Assembly: GCA_903970565.1 (NCBI GenBank)
Contig: CAJCJE010000522.1
Span: 1-5,474, forward strand
Direction: 5' to 3'
DNA from: Candidatus Melainabacteria bacterium
GTDB taxonomy: Bacteria; Actinomycetota; Actinomycetes; Mycobacteriales; Pseudonocardiaceae
DNA: 5,474 nucleotides
Position 1 is the first letter of the stretch, and each line of letters starts with the position of its first letter. Below the pieces are notes generated by a model that saw only the letters and a program-made list of their open reading frames with translations, was not told the DNA's origin and searched no databases. Below, in pieces: positions 1 to 5,474 of the stretch. The translations under genes were made by a program, and so were the position numbers.

Positions 1-2009
1 GCCGCCGGGGCACCCTCGTCGTCGTCCTCGGCCAGCGGCTCCAGCCGCAGCAGCGGCGCGCCGGTCTCGACCTGGCTGCCGACCGACACCGCGCACTCCT
101 TCAGGCGCGCGCGAAACGGTGCCCGCAGCACGGTCTCCATCTTCATGCTCTCCAGCACCAGCAGCGGCGCGCCCGCCTCGACCTCGGCACCGACGGCCAG
201 CGGCGTGGCGACCACCAGCGCGGGCGCCGGGGAGCGCACGACGCCACCCTCGTCCCGGCTGACGCGGTGGGTGACCCCGTCCACCTCGACCAGGTGGACC
301 GGTCCGTGCGTGCCGGTGACCAGGCGGAACCGGGTGCCGTTGACGGTGATCTGGCCGGTGTGCCGGTCGAACCGGTCCAGTTCGACGTCCGCGGCGTGCA
401 CCCGCGTGCCGGCGCCGGTGTCGATGCCGACCCGGAACCGGTGCGCGCCCACCCGCGCGACACCGACCCGGTAGCCGGCGCCGCGCAGCTTCAGCTCCAG
501 CGGCCGGCCGCTCTCGTGCTGCACCTGGGGGCGCCCGCCGAACGCGGTGGACAGCAGTCGCTGCCGCTCGACGCGCTCCTGCTCCTCGTAGGCCTCGATG
601 GCGGCGGCGGCCAGCGCGACCGCGGAGTGCCGCTGCGAGACCAGCCGGCCCTCGCCCCGGACGCGGTCGATCCAGCCGGTGTCCGCGCTGGCGTCGATCA
701 CCTCCGGCGCGTCGAGCAGGTCGAGCACGAAGCTCTTGTTGGTCGCGCCGCCCTCGATGATCACCGTGGTCTCGGCCATCGCCCGGCGCAGCCGGCCCAG
801 CGCCTCGTCGCGGTCGCTGCCGTAGGCGATGATCTTCGCGATCATCGAGTCGAAGTCGGCCGGGATCGTGTCGCCCTCGCTGACCCCGGTGTCCACTCGG
901 ATACCGGGCCCGGCGGGCAGGTCCAGCCGGGCGATCCGACCGGGGGAGGGGGCGAAGTCGCGGTCGGGGTCCTCGGCGTTGAGCCGCGCCTCGATGGCAT
1001 GCCCGCGCTCGACGGGCTGCTCACCGGTCAGCTGGCCGCCGCCCGCGACGTGCAGTTGGAGCTTGACCAGGTCGACGCCGGTGGTCGACTCGGTGATCGG
1101 GTGTTCCACCTGGAGCCGGGTGTTGACCTCCAGGAAGGCGAAGATCATGTCGCCGGGGTGGTAGAGGAACTCGACGGTCGCCGCGCCGCAGTAGCCCACC
1201 TTGACCGCGAGCCGTTCCGCTGAGGTCTTCAGCTCCAGCGCCTGCCGGGGGCTCAGGACCGGTGACGAGGACTCCTCGATCACCTTCTGGTTGCGCCGCT
1301 GCACCGAGCAGTCCCGTACGCCCAGCGCCCACGCGGTGCCCCTGCCGTCGGCGATCACCTGGACCTCGACGTGCCGCGCCCCGGTGACCAGCCGCTCCAG
1401 GAACACCACGCCGCTGCCGAATGCCCGCGCCGCCTCCTGGCTGGTGCGCTCGTAGGCGTCCACGAGTTCGGCCTCGTCGTTGATGACGCGGATGCCTCGC
1501 CCGCCGCCGCCCGCGGTCGCCTTGAGCATCAGCGGATAGCCGATCTCACCGGCCGCGCGGATCGCCGCGTCCAGGTCCTCGACCGCGCCGCGACTCCACG
1601 GCGCCACCGGCACGCCGACCTCCTCGGCGATCAGCTTCGCGCCGATCTTGTCGCCGAGTTTGCGCATCGCGTCGGCGCTCGGGCCGACGAAGGTGACGCC
1701 GACCTTCTCGCACAGTTCGGCGAAGGCCGGGTCCTCGGCGACGAAACCCCAGCCGACCCAGGCCGCGTCGGCGCCGGTCTCGATCAGCGCGCGTTCCAGC
1801 ACCCCGAGATCGAGATAGGGGCGGGCGGAGGCCGGACCGAGGTCGTAGGCCAGGTCGGCTTCGCGCACGAACGTGGCCGTCCGGTCGACGTCGGTGTGCA
1901 GCGCGACCGTCTCGATCGGTGTCCCCGTCTCCGCGGCGAGGTCCCGGACGGCGTGGATGAGCCGCATCGCGGCCTCACCCCGATTGACGATGGCGATTCG
2001 ACTGAACAC
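1..2009 (-). CDS. Biotin carboxylase with linked biotinyl (BCCP) domain, N-terminal 669 residues of a larger acyl-CoA carboxylase (partial)
   Basis: The enzyme carboxylates biotin with ATP and bicarbonate and should pass the carboxyl group to an acyl-CoA in the cytoplasm. Residues 1-115 form the biotin carboxylase N-domain (starts MFSRIAIVNRGEAAMRLI). An ATP-grasp domain follows to about 320, with K163, the loop GGGGRG (167-172) and K242 in QRRNQKVIEE. The catalytic strand EVNTRLQVEH gives E294, N296 and R298; R342 lies in EARLNAEDP. Residues 590-656 are a biotinyl domain with ESMKMET, so K623 is the expected biotinylated lysine. After it comes an acidic linker, and the frame is still open at the window edge. 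I infer that it belongs to the long actinobacterial family (about 1,800 aa) where a carboxyltransferase part follows in the same chain; that part is not visible. The GTG start fits the family N-terminus and has a ribosome site 9 nt upstream. Function as biotin carboxylase is very sure; the acyl-CoA substrate is not. Confidence 0.95.
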   Translation of the reverse strand, partial: MFSRIAIVNRGEAAMRLIHAVRDLAAETGTPIETVALHTDVDRTATFVREADLAYDLGPASARPYLDLGVLERALIETGADAAWVGWGFVAEDPAFAELCEKVGVTFVGPSADAMRKLGDKIGAKLIAEEVGVPVAPWSRGAVEDLDAAIRAAGEIGYPLMLKATAGGGGRGIRVINDEAELVDAYERTSQEAARAFGSGVVFLERLVTGARHVEVQVIADGRGTAWALGVRDCSVQRRNQKVIEESSSPVLSPRQALELKTSAERLAVKVGYCGAATVEFLYHPGDMIFAFLEVNTRLQVEHPITESTTGVDLVKLQLHVAGGGQLTGEQPVERGHAIEARLNAEDPDRDFAPSPGRIARLDLPAGPGIRVDTGVSEGDTIPADFDSMIAKIIAYGSDRDEALGRLRRAMAETTVIIEGGATNKSFVLDLLDAPEVIDASADTGWIDRVRGEGRLVSQRHSAVALAAAAIEAYEEQERVERQRLLSTAFGGRPQVQHESGRPLELKLRGAGYRVGVARVGAHRFRVGIDTGAGTRVHAADVELDRFDRHTGQITVNGTRFRLVTGTHGPVHLVEVDGVTHRVSRDEGGVVRSPAPALVVATPLAVGAEVEAGAPLLVLESMKMETVLRAPFRARLKECAVSVGSQVETGAPLLRLEPLAEDDDEGAPA

Positions 2010-2018
2010 CGAAGTGAG

Positions 2019-2024
2019 CCTTTC
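2019..2024 (-). promoter_or_regulatory. Ribosome binding site of the carboxylase
   Basis: On the minus strand the bases read GAAAGG, 9 nt before the GTG codon whose last base in plus coordinates is 2007. This supports GTG over any later codon, because the next in-frame ATG (residue 15) lies inside the conserved N-terminal motif NRGEAAMRL. Confidence 0.6.
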
Positions 2025-2280
2025 TTGTAGCTGACGCACAACAGGAGCCCTCTCCCCGGTCTCCCTGCGGGATACAGATTTCCATCTACCGGCTGGTGGG
2101 GGAATGTCGTAAGCGAAGCATGTCCGGGCCCCTCGTTTGTAGACAATGACCAAAGGGCCGGACCGCCAGTCGCTGACCAGCGTATTCCGGTGCGGTGTCG
2201 AATCAGTTGACTCCACGCGACCTGAACGACTAGTCGAGTGGTTTACCCAGTACTCGCCGGGGCTCGCGGACCGACCTGGA

Positions 2281-2322
2281 CGGCCAGTGGCCCCCGACCG
2301 GAAGGTCGGGGGCCACTGGCCG
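2281..2322 (-). terminator. Strong hairpin terminator downstream of katG
   Basis: Two perfectly complementary 19-base arms (2281-2299 and 2304-2322) enclose a 4-base loop, GGAA on the plus strand and TTCC in the katG transcript sense. The hairpin begins 48 nt after the katG stop codon. No T-run follows it in the katG direction, which is common for actinobacterial terminators. It should also shield the carboxylase promoter region from katG read-through. The structure is directly visible; termination is inferred, and a role in protecting the mRNA 3' end is an alternative. Confidence 0.8.
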
Positions 2323-2337
2323 AACGTGTTGCCCGGC

Positions 2338-2354
2338 CGGCCGGTGCACGGCCG
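2338..2354 (-). repeat. Small inverted repeat between katG and its terminator
   Basis: CGGCCG (2338-2343) and CGGCCG (2349-2354) pair across the 5-base loop GTGCA. It lies between the katG stop codon and the 19-bp hairpin. It may add to termination or 3'-end stability, but short GC palindromes are frequent in DNA of this composition, so chance is possible. Confidence 0.35.
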
Positions 2355-2359
2355 ATCCG

Positions 2360-4679
<2,320 letters not shown>

Positions 4680-4702
4680 GTGGTGCGGTGGTTCTTGGAA
4701 CG

Positions 4703-4731
4703 TGTCTAATCTTGATCCCGGACCAAGTCAA
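4703..4731 (-). promoter_or_regulatory. Predicted katG promoter
   Basis: On the minus strand TTGACT (4726-4731) and TAGACA (4703-4708) are separated by 17 nt. This fits the principal sigma factor consensus of actinomycetes (TTGAC and TAGRNT-like). The predicted start is near 4696, giving a leader of about 97 nt. The bases around the -35 box, CTTGACT then TCC, resemble the published mycobacterial FurA box as I recall it (TCTTGACTGATTCC...), which there also overlaps the -35 element. Confidence 0.65.
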
Positions 4732-4732
4732 G
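4711..4732. promoter_or_regulatory. Candidate FurA operator between the divergent promoters
   Basis: Two overlapping dyads are seen. CTTGATCCCGGACCAAG (4711-4727) is a 17-bp palindrome with 7 of 8 pairs matching around a central C. CTTGA (4711-4715) and TCAAG (4728-4732) form a wider perfect 5-bp dyad. The block covers the -35 box of both divergent promoter candidates, so bound protein would block both genes. FurA is the natural candidate because its gene is adjacent and FurA-type proteins repress furA and katG in relatives. Binding itself is inferred. Confidence 0.55.
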
Positions 4733-4741
4733 TGGCAGGAT
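4712..4741 (+). promoter_or_regulatory. Predicted furA promoter (possibly leaderless)
   Basis: TTGATC (4712-4717) and CAGGAT (4736-4741) are separated by 18 nt. The -10 box is weak. A start 7 nt after it would fall on the A of the furA ATG at 4748, giving a leaderless mRNA. The alternative is a -10 box TCTAAT (4705-4710) without a good -35, giving a leader of about 30 nt in which AGGA (4737-4740, 7 nt before ATG) would serve as ribosome site. The two readings exclude each other because AGGA lies inside the first -10 box. Confidence 0.45.
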
Positions 4742-4747
4742 GCGTCC

Positions 4748-5221
4748 ATGGCTCATTCCCTGCGCGCCGCCGACGAGGTCGAACCCGACCTGCTGTCGCG
4801 ACTGCGCCAGCGTGGCTGGCGGCTGAGTTCCCAGCGGCGGGTCATCGCCGAGGTCCTGGTCGGCGAGCACGTCCATCTCAGCGCCGAGGAGGTCCACGCC
4901 CGGGCCGGGCAGCACCTGCCCGAGCTGAGCCGGGCCACGGTGTACAACACCCTCAACGAGCTGGTCGCGATGGGCGAGGTGATCGAGGTCTCCGTGACCA
5001 ACGGCGCCAAGCGCTACGACCCCAACGCCCACCGGATCCACCACCACGTGGTCTGCCGCAACTGCCAGGCCATCCGGGATGTCGAGCCGCCGCCGACCAC
5101 GGTCCTGCCTCCGCCCGAGGCGGTCGCCGGCTACGCCGTGACCGAGACCGAGGTCATCTACCGAGGGCTGTGCCCCGACTGCGCCACCGACCGACCCGAG
5201 GGGTCCGTTCCGGGCTCCTGA
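4748..5221 (+). CDS. furA: FurA/CatR-type ferric uptake family repressor (peroxide-sensing)
   Basis: DNA-binding metalloregulator of the Fur family, predicted to repress katG and itself and to release DNA when peroxide oxidises it. The 157 residues are close to the family norm of about 150. Residues 14-85 form the winged-helix domain, with recognition helix SRATVYNTLNELVAMG (61-76). The dimerisation and metal part follows: RYDPN, then HRIHHHVVCRNC, with two CXXC pairs, C103/C106 and C142/C145, which make the structural zinc site. By alignment to E. coli Fur the regulatory site would be H43, D91, H100 and D111. Aspartates in place of glutamates are a trait seen in peroxide-sensing relatives such as PerR, so this supports a redox role. 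ATG 4748 is preferred because MAHSLRAADE leads straight into the domain; in-frame codons back to 4631 encode an unrelated low-complexity extension. It diverges from katG across 148 bp. Confidence 0.93.
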   Translation: MAHSLRAADEVEPDLLSRLRQRGWRLSSQRRVIAEVLVGEHVHLSAEEVHARAGQHLPELSRATVYNTLNELVAMGEVIEVSVTNGAKRYDPNAHRIHHHVVCRNCQAIRDVEPPPTTVLPPPEAVAGYAVTETEVIYRGLCPDCATDRPEGSVPGS

Positions 5222-5394
5222 TCCGGGGACGGCGCTCGGCGCACCGGCGGCCCGCGTCGTTGGGCGCAAGCGCGTCGAGCCGCACGGTTCGGTCGTCGGC
5301 GACCGGGTTGCCACCAGAACCGGTCCGTGACCGCCGTGGCGGTCATCGCGCGCGCCATCGCCCTGGGAACTCCACGCTTCCGGAGTCTGGCTGA
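5222..5394. other. Region after furA without a recognisable gene
   Basis: Nothing convincing is coded here on either strand. The reading frames give arginine- and proline-rich low-complexity translations without family motifs or ribosome sites. It probably serves as the furA 3' region, leading into the hairpins at 5395-5464. Confidence 0.55.
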
Positions 5395-5447
5395 CCGACT
5401 CGGGTGCCTCACCCTCGGAAAATGAGGGTGGATGACCCGAGAGTCGG
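5395..5447. terminator. Compound hairpin downstream of furA
   Basis: An outer stem pairs CCGACT-CGGGT (5395-5405) with ACCCG-AG-AGTCGG (5435-5447), 11 bp with a 2-base bulge. A 4x4 internal loop separates it from a perfect 7-bp inner stem, CACCCTC (5410-5416) with GAGGGTG (5424-5430), capped by GGAAAAT. It lies 173 nt after the furA stop. A terminator for furA, or for a gene arriving from the right, is the simplest reading. No T-run is present. The inner 21-bp dyad could instead be an operator for a gene beyond the edge. Confidence 0.5.
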
Positions 5448-5464
5448 GCGCCACCACGGCGCCC
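5446..5464. repeat. Second hairpin next to the compound hairpin
   Basis: GGGCGCC (5446-5452) and GGCGCCC (5458-5464) are perfect 7-base arms with a 5-base loop, ACCAC. It starts within the last 2 bases of the compound hairpin, so the two could form a tandem terminator or compete slightly. It is GC-only and short, so chance cannot be ruled out. Confidence 0.4.
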
Positions 5465-5474
5465 CGCAGCGGCC

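Noticed and set aside
267..1223. Open plus-strand frame of 318 codons opposite the carboxylase
   Set aside because: The minus strand carries a clear biotin carboxylase with catalytic residues over the same bases. The plus-strand translation is compositionally biased and shows no recognisable domain.
5327..5424. Short plus-strand frame of 32 codons from a GTG after furA
   Set aside because: Too short and without a ribosome site, and its stop lies inside the hairpin. No similarity that I recognise.
5158..5457. Minus-strand open frame of 99 codons at the right end
   Set aside because: Arginine- and proline-rich composition, overlap with the furA 3' end and with the hairpins, and no ribosome site or family motif.

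Overview
The window comes from a high-GC Gram-positive bacterium, most likely an actinomycete. Coding regions are strongly G/C-biased at the third codon position, one gene starts with GTG, and the recognisable proteins all have actinobacterial character. They are a multidomain biotin-dependent carboxylase, a KatG catalase-peroxidase and a FurA-type regulator. I lean towards a Pseudonocardia-like or related lineage because the carboxylase N-terminus fits that group from memory; this was not checked by a search.

Layout, left to right. Positions 1-2009 (minus strand) hold the first 669 residues of a biotin carboxylase with a linked biotinyl domain. The gene runs off the left edge without a stop. 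Positions 2010-2370 are intergenic and hold the carboxylase upstream region, then a very strong 19-bp perfect hairpin and a smaller hairpin that face the end of katG; a third inverted repeat spans the katG stop codon. Positions 2371-4599 (minus strand) are a complete katG (742 aa). Positions 4600-4747 are a compact divergent control region with two face-to-face, overlapping promoter candidates and an inverted-repeat operator candidate. Positions 4748-5221 (plus strand) are furA (157 aa). Positions 5222-5474 show no convincing gene and end in two overlapping hairpins.

How the parts work together. katG and furA form a peroxide-response pair. KatG removes hydrogen peroxide with a haem-dependent catalase/peroxidase centre, and FurA is expected to repress its own gene and katG until peroxide oxidises it. 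In mycobacteria and streptomycetes furA (furS) lies just upstream of katG (cpeB) in the same direction. Here the two genes diverge, so one operator between them could control both. The carboxylase is a separate transcription unit of acyl-CoA metabolism, insulated from katG by the hairpin.

No tRNA, rRNA, CRISPR array, insertion sequence or phage gene was seen. I found no wholly new system. The points most worth a second look are the overlapping divergent promoter/operator, the possible leaderless furA transcript, the internal position of the biotinyl domain, and the hairpin clusters.
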